Under the pieces are notes generated by a model. That model was not told where the DNA came from. It saw nothing but the letters and a program-made list of their open reading frames with translations, and did no database searches. From CAZTQN01 sp964615765 (GTDB taxonomy: Bacteria; Planctomycetota; Phycisphaerae; Phycisphaerales; UBA1924): a stretch of DNA of 55,897 nucleotides. Where the stretch lies: contig CAZTQN010000027.1 in NCBI GenBank assembly GCA_964615765.1, forward strand, positions 1 through 55,897, read 5' to 3'. The position numbers and the translations under genes were made by a program. Positions 42,693 to 52,134 of the stretch are shown one piece after another. Positions within the stretch are counted from its first letter, which is position 1. Every line of letters begins with the position of its first letter.

Positions 42693-44018
42693 TCAGCTCG
42701 CCTTGCGCTGCGGCGGCGATGACGCCGGCGGCGCGGCGTCGGTGCTCGGCGGCGTGGGTTGACCGGCGGCGGTGATGCCCGGCGGCTCAATCAACGCCCA
42801 CGGGTACGGCGCGTGCAGGTCGAACTCGCCCGGGAGCAGCGGGTCGAAGAGATCTTGCGTGACGATGTGCCCCTCGGCCTTGACCACGCGCAGGGCGCGG
42901 CGTTCGCGCAGGTCGATCGGCGGCTCCGACCCGGCCCGCGGCTCGGGGAACAGCACATCATCGAACGCGAGGGCCGAGACGCTCGGACGGCACGGCTCGG
43001 CCGGGTCCCACGCGGTGACGACATAGCTGCGCCCGTCGTTGAGCTGCACCACCGAGCCGGGCGGGAACGCGGGGCAGACGGTGAGCAGGGCGCGGAACGC
43101 GACCGGATCGAGCTTGCCCGAGCGGACCATGTCGAGCGTCTGGCGTAGCGCACGCACGGTGGGCACGACGACGCCGGGATCGCCGGGCGGGCGGCGGAAG
43201 CGGTCGAAGACGTCGGCGACGGCGGCGATGCGGGTGAAGACGTGGATATCGCGCCCGGCGAGCCCGGCGGGCGTGCTCATGCCGCGGGCCTGCTGCGGGA
43301 AGCCGGAGCCGTCGAGGCGCTGGTGGTGATGCAGGACGGTGGCGGCGGCGGTCGGGGGAATCTTGCCCTTGACGACTTCGTAGCCGCGGATGACGTGCTC
43401 GCGCCAGAGCGGGTCGTCCTCGGCGCCGGTGCGGGCCCAGGCGGCGGCGATGCCACCGTCGATGCGGAGCATGCCGACGTCGTGGAGCAGGCCGCCCAGC
43501 CCGAGGTTCTCGACGCTCTGGGCTCGCTTGACGCCGACGCGGCGGCGGCTGGCGAGCAGGTAGCCGTCGAGTCGCAGGCCCATCAGCAGAGAGAGCACGC
43601 CGACGTTGAAGCAGTGCCCGGCGAGGGGCTCGCCGCAGTCGATGATGTCGCCGACGAAGACGGCGGCGGCGGGGTCTTCGATGAGGACCTGGATGAGCGA
43701 GCGCACGCCGGTGAGGTAGCTGAGGAAATCGAAGTGGCCGTGCAGGCCCTGGGCGACGGCGTCGACGCCGGTGGCGACGCGTGCGGCGAGGCTGGCCTGC
43801 TCCATGACGATGGCGGGGCTGCAATAGCGCATCAGGTACGCCGTGGGCGGGTACTCGATGCAGACGGAGCGGACGTTGAGTTCGATGAGGCGCGCGATGG
43901 CGTCGGGGTCGAGCGTGGCGCCGGGCTTGAGCAGGACGTGCTCAGGCTTTTCCGGCAGCAGCACGGGCATGGCCAGCACCATGCCGCTGGCAGCGCGATG
44001 GATCGACAGCCGGAGCAT
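42693..44018 (-). CDS. HD-GYP-like signalling protein
   Basis: The protein has 441 residues from ATG 44018 (MLRLSIHRA). The N-terminal 100 residues are a leading domain with MVLAMPVLLPEKPEHVLLKP. The HD domain contains GHCFNVGVLSLLMGL, GLGGLLHDVGMLRID, the REHVIRGYEVV segment and HHHQRLDGSGFPQ, then RIAAVADVFDRF. The GYP motif reads GFP here. HD-GYP domains hydrolyse cyclic di-GMP. This one keeps the HD pair and HHH, so activity is possible but unproven. It is divergent from the pilus operon. A Pro-rich tail ends the protein. Confidence 0.82.
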   Translation of the reverse strand: MLRLSIHRAASGMVLAMPVLLPEKPEHVLLKPGATLDPDAIARLIELNVRSVCIEYPPTAYLMRYCSPAIVMEQASLAARVATGVDAVAQGLHGHFDFLSYLTGVRSLIQVLIEDPAAAVFVGDIIDCGEPLAGHCFNVGVLSLLMGLRLDGYLLASRRRVGVKRAQSVENLGLGGLLHDVGMLRIDGGIAAAWARTGAEDDPLWREHVIRGYEVVKGKIPPTAAATVLHHHQRLDGSGFPQQARGMSTPAGLAGRDIHVFTRIAAVADVFDRFRRPPGDPGVVVPTVRALRQTLDMVRSGKLDPVAFRALLTVCPAFPPGSVVQLNDGRSYVVTAWDPAEPCRPSVSALAFDDVLFPEPRAGSEPPIDLRERRALRVVKAEGHIVTQDLFDPLLPGEFDLHAPYPWALIEPPGITAAGQPTPPSTDAAPPASSPPQRKAS

Positions 44019-44336
44019 GCAGCAGACGACTCCGAAGACAGTGCGGGGACGCGGAGGTATCGGCCGGTCGGGCGCGGGAAATCGGGGCCCAACGCATGAA
44101 GACGAGAAAACCCGGCGACGGTCGCCGGCGCAGGCGTCGGGGCGTATTCGGGCGTTCTCGGACCGGCACGGCGCGGGCTGCGCGGGGTGTGGTGCCGGTT
44201 GCGCGGCGGCGGGAGGCGTCGGGTGATTCGTGTTTGCGGTCTGGCTGGAGCGGCGTAGGGGAAGGTCCGATTGGACCGGGGGTCGTGGTCCGGCCGCGTG
44301 AGGCTGGGCCTCGGCGTTCGGTGGAGGCACCGAGGT
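44019..44336. other. Divergent intergenic region, HD-GYP-like gene and pilM
   Basis: The 318-bp region has no convincing gene. It contains CCGGCGAC-G-GTCGCCGG at about 44112-44128 (near-perfect palindrome) and a GGAGG before pilM. Promoters for both sides are expected here, but no clear -10/-35 pair was found. Confidence 0.5.
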
Positions 44337-45653
44337 ATGGCGCTGTTGTCGCTGGGTCGTGTCAAATCAGCGGCGATGCAGACGATCAACGGGAGCACGC
44401 TCCCGATCGCGATCGATTTCGGCACGAGCGCGCTCAAAGTCCTGCAGATGTCGACGGACGACACGCCGCAGCTGGTGGCGGCGGCGGCCCTGGACACGCC
44501 CGACTCGATCATCCTTGACGACGCCAAGCGGTTCCAGTTCCAGTGTCAGGCGCTGCCGCGCCTGATCAAGGCCGGGAACTTCCGCGGCAAGCGGGCCCTG
44601 TGCGCGATTCCCGCGGGGCACATGCTGATCAAGCACATGCAGTTCCCGAAGTCCGAGGGGACGGCGCTGGACGAACTGGTGCGCAGCGGCGTGCCGCAGG
44701 CGCTGGGCGTGGCGCCCGAGGCGCTGGTGCTCCGGCACTTTGCGGTTGACGGGGCCCGCACGCCGGGCTCGGGCGGGAGCAACTCGGGCGGCGGGGGCGT
44801 GAAGCAGGAAGTGATCTGCCTGGCGGCGGCGCGCGAGCTAGTGGACCGGATGATGACCGCTGTGCGGAGCGCGCGCCTGGAGGTCGTGGGGATTCATCCC
44901 GAGTGCATCGCGACGGCGCGGGCGTTCGATCATCTCAGCCGGCGCGCGGGCGACGAGCACCTGGCGACGCTGCTGCTGGACCTTGGCGCGCGGACGACGA
45001 AGGTGTGGATCCTGCACGGCAAGCAGGTGGTGTTCGCGAAGGTGATCCGCCTGGGCGGGCTGGACCTCGACACGCACGTGTCGCGCGTGCTGGACCTGAC
45101 GCTGTCGCGGGCGCGGTCGCGCCGGCTGGAGGCGTCGGTCATGATCGCGCCGGCGGTGACGCTGCGCGGCGACCCGAACGCCGCGGCGGCGCCGAGCGCC
45201 GACGCCAAGGCCGAGGCGAGCGTCGGCGGCGACAAGCCGGCACGCGACGAGCCGACGACGGCGACGGCGGAAGATCGGCGCGCAGGCCGCGTGGCGGCCG
45301 GGCTGACGCCGCCCGTGCAGGCGCAGCAGGAAGCGGAAGCGGCCCCGGCCGAGTTCGACCTGAACATGCTGCTCGAGACGCTGACGGACGAAGTGGCGAT
45401 GTGCCTGCGGTATCACGAGGGGATGTTCCCCGGGCGGCGCGTCGACCGGGCGGCGTTCTTCGGGGGCGAGGCGCGGCACCGGGGGCTGTGCCAGTTGATC
45501 GCGCGGCGCGTGCGGACGCCGGTGCATGTCGCCGACCCGGTCGCGCGGATCGCGCGGACGGGGCGCGAGCCGTGCCTGAGCGTGGACTTCACGACCCCGC
45601 AGCCCGGATGGACAGTTCCGTTCGGGCTTTCGCTGTGCCCGACGGACCTGTGA
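44337..45653 (+). CDS. pilM: Type IV pilus assembly protein PilM
   Basis: The protein has 438 residues from ATG 44337, with GTGGAGG nine bases upstream. It is an actin-like ATPase of the inner-membrane platform. Landmarks are LPIAIDFGTSALKVLQM, KRALCAIPAGHMLIKHMQFP, VVGIHPECIATARAF, TLLLDLGARTTKVWI and AAFFGGEARHRGLC. A disordered Ala-rich insert (about 285-345) interrupts the second half, which is atypical. It is the first gene of the pilM-N-O-P-B cluster. Confidence 0.93.
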   Translation: MALLSLGRVKSAAMQTINGSTLPIAIDFGTSALKVLQMSTDDTPQLVAAAALDTPDSIILDDAKRFQFQCQALPRLIKAGNFRGKRALCAIPAGHMLIKHMQFPKSEGTALDELVRSGVPQALGVAPEALVLRHFAVDGARTPGSGGSNSGGGGVKQEVICLAAARELVDRMMTAVRSARLEVVGIHPECIATARAFDHLSRRAGDEHLATLLLDLGARTTKVWILHGKQVVFAKVIRLGGLDLDTHVSRVLDLTLSRARSRRLEASVMIAPAVTLRGDPNAAAAPSADAKAEASVGGDKPARDEPTTATAEDRRAGRVAAGLTPPVQAQQEAEAAPAEFDLNMLLETLTDEVAMCLRYHEGMFPGRRVDRAAFFGGEARHRGLCQLIARRVRTPVHVADPVARIARTGREPCLSVDFTTPQPGWTVPFGLSLCPTDL

Positions 45654-45698
45654 TCGGACCAACACGCCGGGCATGAGCCGGCTTCAACGAGGGAACGC

Positions 45699-46544
45699 AT
45701 GACCTGGCACACCAAGCGCAACGAAGTACCGGCCGGGGGGTCGTTCCTCCCGGAGGACTACCTGCAGAAGAAGGCCGAACGCCGCACGGTGTTCATTTCG
45801 CTGTTCCTGTTCACGGTGGTCTCGGCGGGGGTTGTCGGGGCGTTCTTCGTGACGCACCGGCGGTGGAACGACGTGAAGCTCGAGCAGGAGCGGATCAACG
45901 CGGAGTATGTGACGGAGACCGCGAAGATCGAGCAGCTCAAGTCGCTCGAGAAGCAGAAGGCCGAGGTGATCGAGAAGGCGGAGATCACGACGGCGATCAA
46001 GGAGAAGGTGCCGCGGTCGATCCTGCTCGCGGAGCTGATCAACCGGATGCCCAAGCAGCTGACGCTGAAGGACGTGGCGCTGAAGAGCAAGCGGATCGTG
46101 CAGGCGCCGCCCCCGCCGCCGGCGGCGGGCGCCGGCGCGGTGGCGAACCGCGGGCAGGCGACGCCGAACAACGGTGCGCCGCCCCCGCCGCCCAAGCCGG
46201 TGGCGCCGCGGTTCGAGTTCACGATCGAGATGACGGGGCTGGCGAGCACGGACGGGGAGATCGCCGACTACGTGACGGCGCTGAACGAGTGCCCGCTGCT
46301 GTCAAAGGTGGACATGCTGTCGGCGAAGGAAGTGACGATCGACGACACGGTGCTGCGCGAGTTCCAGATCGCGGCCCAGATCAAGAACACCGCCGACGCG
46401 CGGACGATCACGCCGCTGCAGGTCCCGCGGCTGAGCGGGCTGCCCGGGCAGGCGGCCAAGCCGAAGGGCGACGAAGCGGCGACGACCAACGAAGACCCCA
46501 CGCAGAAGCCGACCGCGGTGGGCTCGGCGGGATCCAAGGAGTAA
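45699..46544 (+). CDS. pilN: Type IV pilus assembly protein PilN
   Basis: The protein has 281 residues from ATG 45699 with a GAGGGA site. A cytoplasmic start contains FLPEDYLQKKAERR (PilM-binding-like segment), then a membrane helix at about 31-50 (VFISLFLFTVVSAGVVGAFF). A coiled coil follows (about 55-100), then PRSILLAELINRMPKQLTLKDV. A Pro-rich insert and a ferredoxin-like end complete it. It forms the PilN-PilO inner-membrane dimer. Confidence 0.88.
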   Translation: MTWHTKRNEVPAGGSFLPEDYLQKKAERRTVFISLFLFTVVSAGVVGAFFVTHRRWNDVKLEQERINAEYVTETAKIEQLKSLEKQKAEVIEKAEITTAIKEKVPRSILLAELINRMPKQLTLKDVALKSKRIVQAPPPPPAAGAGAVANRGQATPNNGAPPPPPKPVAPRFEFTIEMTGLASTDGEIADYVTALNECPLLSKVDMLSAKEVTIDDTVLREFQIAAQIKNTADARTITPLQVPRLSGLPGQAAKPKGDEAATTNEDPTQKPTAVGSAGSKE

Positions 46545-46550
46545 TCACCG

Positions 46551-47099
46551 ATGACCTCGCTGGCCAGGCAAGTGCTGTTCTTCGTCGTGCTGCTGTCGAT
46601 GCCGGTGGCGGCGTACTGGTTCGTGTTCAAGCCGCAGAACCGTGAGATCGAGAAGGCGAAGAAAGAGATCGAGCAGAAGCAGTCGATGCTCGAGAAGCTC
46701 CGTCAGGCGACCAGCCAGACGGAGGACCTGCAGCGCGCCAACGCGCAGGTGCAGGAGTCGATCCAGGCCATCCGCGCCAATCTGCCGACGAATAAGGAGA
46801 TGGACAACGTCCTTCGCCAGGTGTCGTCGCTTGCGGCGGAGAACGGGCTGCGGATCCCGGTGTTCCGCAAGAAGGACCAGAGCCTGCCCGCCGGGCTGGC
46901 GATGGAGCAGCCCATCGACGTGGAGTTCGTGGGCGACTTCGACGGGTTCTACGCGTTCCTGCTTCAGCTCGAGCAGTTGCCGCGCATCACGCGCGTGACG
47001 GACCTGAAGCTGCAGCGCTCGCAGAAGGTGGACGGGGAGATGAAGGCCAACATGCAGTTGTCGATCTACTACGAGCGCGAGGAAGGAGCCGCCCAGTGA
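46551..47099 (+). CDS. pilO: Type IV pilus assembly protein PilO
   Basis: The protein has 182 residues, with AAGGAG upstream and six bases between the genes. A short helix (VLFFVVLLSMPVAAYWFVF) is followed by a coiled coil (about 28-70) and a C-terminal domain with LPTNKEMDNVLRQVSSLAAE and the IDVEFVGDFDGFYAFLLQLE segment. These are PilO hallmarks. Its TGA overlaps the next GTG start. Confidence 0.92.
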   Translation: MTSLARQVLFFVVLLSMPVAAYWFVFKPQNREIEKAKKEIEQKQSMLEKLRQATSQTEDLQRANAQVQESIQAIRANLPTNKEMDNVLRQVSSLAAENGLRIPVFRKKDQSLPAGLAMEQPIDVEFVGDFDGFYAFLLQLEQLPRITRVTDLKLQRSQKVDGEMKANMQLSIYYEREEGAAQ

Positions 47100-47815
47100 C
47101 ACGCATTCCCCCACCGCCCCCGGAGAAGTCGATCGCCCCGCAGCCCGGCGCGGGCGGCGAGGGCGAACAGCTCAGCGGCGTGTTCCGACTGGACGCGCTC
47201 AACCCGACGGGCGGCGCCGAGGGCGGCCCGGCGCAGCTCTCGGCACCGCGCAAGAAGGTCTCGACGCAGATGATCGTTCTCGCCGGCGTGCTGGTCGCCG
47301 GCGGCGGTCTGCTGTACACGATGCGACTGATGGGCATCGGGCCGCTGAAGGGCCTCGCCGTCGCGAAGGTGCCCGACTACGACATGAACAACGTCGGCGC
47401 CAACAAGACGGCGGAGCACCAGCGCGTGCTGAACGAGCTGCAGGCGAACTACGTGTCGTCGCAGGTGCCGCTGGAGAACGTGCAGCGCAACCCGTTCCGC
47501 ATGCCCGAGGGCATGGTGGTCGCGCCCCCGGCCAGCCCGGACAACCCGACGCCGAACAAGCCGGCGGCGAACCCCGTCGACGCGGCGATCCAGGCCGAAC
47601 TGCCCACGCTGAAGCTGCAGGGCGTGCTGGGCGGCAAGGTGCCGGTGGCGCGCATCTCGGGCGACGCGGTCCGCGTGGGCGATCAGGTGGGTCGCAACTT
47701 CACGGTGGCGGCGATCCACGGGCGCAGCGTCGACCTGACGGGCGCCAACGGCAAGATGTACACGCTCGCGCTCGACGAGGCCGACCGCAACTCGAGCAAG
47801 CACGCGCGCCCGTGA
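47096..47815 (+). CDS. pilP: PilP-like pilus alignment protein
   Basis: The protein has 239 residues from GTG 47096, coupled to pilO by a GTGA overlap. A disordered Pro-rich start is followed by a membrane helix at about 58-75 (MIVLAGVLVAGGGLLYTM). The C-terminal part contains LKLQGVLGGKVPVARISGD and VRVGDQVGRNFTVAAIHGRS, like the PilP beta domain that contacts the secretin. It lacks the usual lipobox and instead has a transmembrane anchor. PilP identity is inferred from position and the C-terminal domain. Confidence 0.72.
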   Translation: MTRIPPPPPEKSIAPQPGAGGEGEQLSGVFRLDALNPTGGAEGGPAQLSAPRKKVSTQMIVLAGVLVAGGGLLYTMRLMGIGPLKGLAVAKVPDYDMNNVGANKTAEHQRVLNELQANYVSSQVPLENVQRNPFRMPEGMVVAPPASPDNPTPNKPAANPVDAAIQAELPTLKLQGVLGGKVPVARISGDAVRVGDQVGRNFTVAAIHGRSVDLTGANGKMYTLALDEADRNSSKHARP

Positions 47816-47852
47816 CGCACGGACGCCGGTGAACCGCGGAGGCGAGGTCCGG

Positions 47853-49910
47853 ATGGGCAAGTTCGACATCGATGACATCCTGCAGGACCTGGGGGTCTCC
47901 GACACGGACCCGACGCCGGGGCGGGTGCGCCGCCCGCGCCCAGGCGAGGGCGATGCTCCGGATAAGCAGAAGCGGCACAGCCTTGACCAGGCGGACCAGG
48001 TGTTCTCGCCGCTACCGTCCGTGCCGAGCGGGCAGCGCTCGTTCGGGAACAACGTCACGGTGCCGGACGACCCGGCCGTGCCGAAGCGCGAGGAAGCGCC
48101 CAAGCCGGCCGTCGGCGAGGCGCTGGCGCAGGTATACCAGCCCGACGAGGCGCTGGTCGCGGCGGCAGCGAACAAGGAGCTGGGCGAGTTTCTCGTCACC
48201 GTCGAGGCGATCACGTCGCAGCAGTTGACGGCGGCTCAGCAGGTCATCAAGACCAGCCCGGGGCGGAAGCTTGAAGAGATCCTGATCGAGCAGGGGTGCG
48301 ACGAGGTCAAGATCTACAAGGCGCTCGCCGCGCAGGCCGACGTGCCCTTCGAACGCATCGACATGGAGCGCGGGCTCGACGGCGGGTTCGACGGGACGAT
48401 GCTGCAGCGCCTGACGCCGGAGTTCTGCAAGGCGTACGGCGTGTTGCCGCTGCGGATCGCGCGCTCGGGCTCGGGCGCGTCGGCCGTGTCGCGCGTCATC
48501 GTCGGCGCGGCTCACCCGGACGACGTGTTCCTGCTCGACGAAGTGCGGCGCCGGCTGGGCGTAACGAACGTCAAGCTGGTGGTCGTGCCGCCTTCGGATA
48601 TCCGCCTGGCGCTCGATGTTGTCGGCGCGACGGAGCAGAAGCAGCAGGAGGTGGACGTCTCCGAGATGCTGGCGGAGGTCGCCGAGGACGACGTCAAGGT
48701 CGAGAAGACCAAGGAGTCGAGCGAAGTCGACCTGGAAGCGCAGGCGGCGGAGAGCCCCGTCATCCGCTACTGCAACTTCATCATCCAGAACGCGGTGAAG
48801 GAGGGCGCGAGCGATATCCACATCGAGCCGGCGGAAAAGAAGTGCAAGGTGCGGTTCCGCATCGACGGCGTGCTGTTCGAGATGATGAACCCGCCGGCGA
48901 GCATGTCCTCGGCGCTGACCAGCCGCTTCAAGATCATGGCGAACCTGGACATCTCCGAGCGCCGCCTGCCACAGGACGGACGCATCCGCTGCACCGTCGG
49001 CGGGCGCAAGCTGGACCTCCGCGTGTCGACGCTGCCGTCGGGGTACGGCGAGAAGACGGTCATGCGTATTCTCGACACACGCTCGATCAACGTGAACCTT
49101 GAGGACCTCGGGTTCTCCGACGACGCGATGTCCATCTGGAAGAAGGCGATCGACGAGCCGCACGGGATCGTGCTCGTCACCGGGCCGACCGGCTCGGGTA
49201 AGACGACGACGCTGTACGCGTCGCTGCGCCAGATGGACAAGAACACGATGAACGTGTCGACGGTCGAGGACCCGATCGAGTATCACCTGGACGGGATCAC
49301 GCAGACGCAGACGCACGACAAGATCGGCATGACGTTCGCCAAGGCGCTCAAGGCGCTGCTCCGTCAGGACCCGGACGTGATCATGCTGGGCGAAATCCGC
49401 GACCTGGAGACGGCCCACACCGCCGTGCAGGCCGCGCTCACGGGGCACCTGGTGCTCTCGACGCTGCACACCAACGACGCGCCGAGCTCGCTGACGCGAC
49501 TGGTGAACATCGGTCTTGAGCCGTTCCTGGTCGGTGCGGCGGTGCGGTGCGTGCTGGCCCAGCGCCTGGTGCGCCGCCTGTGCACCGTGTGCAAAGCCCA
49601 GGAAGAGCCGACGGAAGAAATGAAGGAGTACCTGTCGCTGCAGGGCATGCCGGTGGACCAGATGTGGGCGCCGCGCGGGTGCGACAAATGCCGCAAGACG
49701 GGGTTCTCCGGGCGCGTCGGGATTTACGAGCTGCTCGCCGTCGACGACCAGCTGCGCGACATCATCGCACGCAACCCGAACGTCGCCGAGTTCCGGCGCA
49801 TCTGCATGGGCCGCGGCATGGTGACGCTGCGCCAGGACGGGATGCTAAAGGTCGGCAAGGGCCTCACGACGGTGGAAGAGATCCTTCGCGCGACCGAGGA
49901 CAACAGCTGA
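47853..49910 (+). CDS. pilB: Type IV pilus extension ATPase PilB / GspE family
   Basis: The protein has 685 residues from ATG 47853, with GGAGG in the leader; GTG 47829 is less likely. Residues 1-100 are disordered. An MshEN-type N-domain follows at about 105-270 (LGEFLVTVEAITSQQLTAAQ). The ATPase core has SDIHIEPAEKKCKVRFRIDG, Walker A GPTGSGKTTT (about 444), an Asp-box VEDPIEYHLDGITQTQ, Walker B VIMLGEIRD (about 508), and a His-box with GHLVLSTLHTNDA. A zinc-binding C-C pair is CTVC and CDKC. It powers pilus extension. Confidence 0.94.
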   Translation: MGKFDIDDILQDLGVSDTDPTPGRVRRPRPGEGDAPDKQKRHSLDQADQVFSPLPSVPSGQRSFGNNVTVPDDPAVPKREEAPKPAVGEALAQVYQPDEALVAAAANKELGEFLVTVEAITSQQLTAAQQVIKTSPGRKLEEILIEQGCDEVKIYKALAAQADVPFERIDMERGLDGGFDGTMLQRLTPEFCKAYGVLPLRIARSGSGASAVSRVIVGAAHPDDVFLLDEVRRRLGVTNVKLVVVPPSDIRLALDVVGATEQKQQEVDVSEMLAEVAEDDVKVEKTKESSEVDLEAQAAESPVIRYCNFIIQNAVKEGASDIHIEPAEKKCKVRFRIDGVLFEMMNPPASMSSALTSRFKIMANLDISERRLPQDGRIRCTVGGRKLDLRVSTLPSGYGEKTVMRILDTRSINVNLEDLGFSDDAMSIWKKAIDEPHGIVLVTGPTGSGKTTTLYASLRQMDKNTMNVSTVEDPIEYHLDGITQTQTHDKIGMTFAKALKALLRQDPDVIMLGEIRDLETAHTAVQAALTGHLVLSTLHTNDAPSSLTRLVNIGLEPFLVGAAVRCVLAQRLVRRLCTVCKAQEEPTEEMKEYLSLQGMPVDQMWAPRGCDKCRKTGFSGRVGIYELLAVDDQLRDIIARNPNVAEFRRICMGRGMVTLRQDGMLKVGKGLTTVEEILRATEDNS

Positions 49911-51108
49911 CGCGTCGGGCCACGAACGCGCGCATCGCGGCGCCGAGTCGGAGCACGAACAGCGTCATGGTGTGATCGCCGTCGCCGCGGAGCTGCGCCT
50001 GCATTGTGTCGGGATCGACGGCCTTGCCGCGGGTTTTGACTTCGACGATGCCCGCGCCCACGTCGCGCAGGTGCTCGCGCACGCGGCGGATGTTCCAGGG
50101 CATCTCGGCGAGCACTTCGAACACCGTCACCCAGCCCGACGCGACGGCCCGGTCGCTGGTCAGCAGCCCGGCGGCCGGGTGCAGCATCTGGGCGCCGAGC
50201 ACGCGGCACAGTTCGCCGAGCAGACCGGCACGCTCGACGCTGTCGTCGGGTTCGAGCAGGAAGCGCGGCGGCGACGTTGACGGCGGAAGGGCGTCCGCCG
50301 GTCCGGGCACGCCGAGGAGCGTGAGCGGCGCGTCGGCGTGCGTGCCGACATCCCCCCCACTGCCACCGAGCACGGTGGCTCGGTGCTGGCCGACGTTCGG
50401 TCGCAGGTCATCACCGACCCACAGCACGGCCTGCGTCAGCCGCCCGCGCTCGGAGACAAACTCGAGTTCACCCGGCGGGAGCAGCGTGCGCACGTCGGCG
50501 TGATCCACACCGGGGCCGAGCTTGATGACCGCGGCGCGGGCTCGGGCCGCGAGGTCGGCGACACGTTCAATCGGCGGCTGGCACGCGCGAAGGCCATGCC
50601 GGCGTGTGCCGGTCGCCTCGTCACGCCGGGCCGGGTCGATGTGCACGATGTGGCCCGAAGGATCGACGTCCGCCGCGTCGGCGCAGCGCGACGGGCACGA
50701 GGTGTTCATCGTGAACATCCACGCGCGCACGGCGTCGGCATCGACGCCTTCGACGCGCATCACGCTCGCGAGCGCCATCGCGTCGCCGCCGATGCCGCAG
50801 CAGATGTCGATCGTCTTGCCGCCGGCCCTCGCGCATCGGCGGGCCTTGTACGCCGCGGCGAGCGGGGATGACGCCATCTCGACCCCGGCGGGATCGGCCC
50901 ACAGCGACGCCGCGCGAGCGCCGAACTTGTCGCGCGCCTTCAACCGGGCCGCGGCGAGCGTCAACACGGTGCGCACCAGCGCCGGATCAGGACACGCTGC
51001 CCGCAACCGCTCGATCGCGCGGAGATCTCCCGACGGCGCGGCGCACGCCTGCTCGATGAGCGGCGCCCATCGCGGCTCGGCGAGCGTTTGCCAGGTCCGT
51101 AGGTCCAT
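49864..51108 (-). CDS. THUMP-like domain class I SAM methyltransferase
   Basis: The protein has 414 residues from ATG 51108, with GGGAGGAG nine bases upstream. The Rossmann start is GGKTIDICCGIGGDAMALA, with VEGVDADAVRAWMF and IVHIDPARRDE, which bind SAM. The C-terminal domain reads FEVLAEMPWNIRRVREHL, VGAGIVEVKTRG and DTMQAQLRGDGDH, as in THUMP-like (PF18096-type) proteins. The RNA substrate is unknown. The last 15 codons overlap the pilB 3' end by 47 bp in convergent orientation. Confidence 0.82.
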   Translation of the reverse strand: MDLRTWQTLAEPRWAPLIEQACAAPSGDLRAIERLRAACPDPALVRTVLTLAAARLKARDKFGARAASLWADPAGVEMASSPLAAAYKARRCARAGGKTIDICCGIGGDAMALASVMRVEGVDADAVRAWMFTMNTSCPSRCADAADVDPSGHIVHIDPARRDEATGTRRHGLRACQPPIERVADLAARARAAVIKLGPGVDHADVRTLLPPGELEFVSERGRLTQAVLWVGDDLRPNVGQHRATVLGGSGGDVGTHADAPLTLLGVPGPADALPPSTSPPRFLLEPDDSVERAGLLGELCRVLGAQMLHPAAGLLTSDRAVASGWVTVFEVLAEMPWNIRRVREHLRDVGAGIVEVKTRGKAVDPDTMQAQLRGDGDHTMTLFVLRLGAAMRAFVARRVSCCPRSREGSLPPS

Positions 51109-51129
51109 CCGACGCAACTCCTCCCGCGC

Positions 51130-52134
51130 TCAACCGGGCGGCACTTCGCCCGCAAAGTCGGCGTCGTTCAGGCGGGCCGCGGTGAACGTCTTGCCCGTCG
51201 TCTCGCGCTCCCACGTCCAACTCGGCCCGCGCTTGCGCTCGTAGAACGCCCACACTTCGAACCAGTACGAGCGGAACCGGTGAGCGCCGAAGGGTTCGAA
51301 GTGCCGGTGCACGCGCTTCATGATCTGCGCGGGTGTGCCGCGAAAGCCGAGCACGTCGCGCCCGTGGCGCACGCTCTCGGTATCCAGCGGCAGGCGCGAG
51401 TAGCGCCCGAGCAACTGCATGATGTTGGCAGCGGCGTACGGGCCGATGCCGGGGAGTTCGATCAGCGCGTCGTGCACGTCGTCGTCGGTGGTCTTGGGGT
51501 TTTCGAACCACGCGGGGTCGACCTCGCCGCGGACAAACATGCGGCTGAGTTCGATGATGCGGGCGTCGCGATAGCCGACGCGGGCCCGCGTGCGCAGGCC
51601 GGCCGGGCGGACGCGCGCGAGCCTTCCCGGCGCCGGGAACGCGTGCAGCCCGGACGCGGTCTCGCCGCCGTATTCGGAGCATAGTCGCGCGTTCATCGTG
51701 ATGGTGCTGGGCCAGGCGACGTTGCAACTGGTGACGGTCTTGATGACGTCTTCGAAGAACGTGGGCGAGCGCATGAGCCGCCCGCGGCCGGTGTCGGCGA
51801 AGCGCGGGTCCAGCGCGTGGAACTCGGCGAGCGTCGCGGCGGGCTCGTCGAGGCGGAGCATGCGGACGAGCCGCGCTTTGAGCACGTCGAGCGCGTCGGG
51901 CTTCAGGCGGCGATCAACGCGGACGCCCACGCGCCCGCCGTCGCGCGCGGGCTGCGACACCACCGCCGTCACGGCCCCGGCTTCGCCCAGGTCGATGCTG
52001 GTCGTGAAGGTGCGGGCCGCCGGGTCCCAGCGATTGGGCGCCAGCAGGAAATAGCCGTAGGAGCAGACATCGCGCGACAGCCGATAGTCCGCCGGCGCGC
52101 GGAGGCTGACCCGCATCGCCGACGCGGGCTTCAC
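51130..52134 (-). CDS. HhH-GPD superfamily DNA glycosylase
   Basis: The protein has 334 residues from GTG 52134, which overlaps the upstream stop (GTGA); ATG 52116 is also possible. The N-terminal part RDVCSYGYFLLAPNRWDP resembles OGG1/AlkA-type proteins. VIKTVTSCNVAWPSTITMN and the hairpin IELPGIGPYAAANIMQLLG precede LPLDTESVR, whose Asp is the catalytic residue. It likely excises damaged bases; I see no clear active Lys. It is operonic with the amidotransferase. Confidence 0.83.
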   Translation of the reverse strand: MKPASAMRVSLRAPADYRLSRDVCSYGYFLLAPNRWDPAARTFTTSIDLGEAGAVTAVVSQPARDGGRVGVRVDRRLKPDALDVLKARLVRMLRLDEPAATLAEFHALDPRFADTGRGRLMRSPTFFEDVIKTVTSCNVAWPSTITMNARLCSEYGGETASGLHAFPAPGRLARVRPAGLRTRARVGYRDARIIELSRMFVRGEVDPAWFENPKTTDDDVHDALIELPGIGPYAAANIMQLLGRYSRLPLDTESVRHGRDVLGFRGTPAQIMKRVHRHFEPFGAHRFRSYWFEVWAFYERKRGPSWTWERETTGKTFTAARLNDADFAGEVPPG

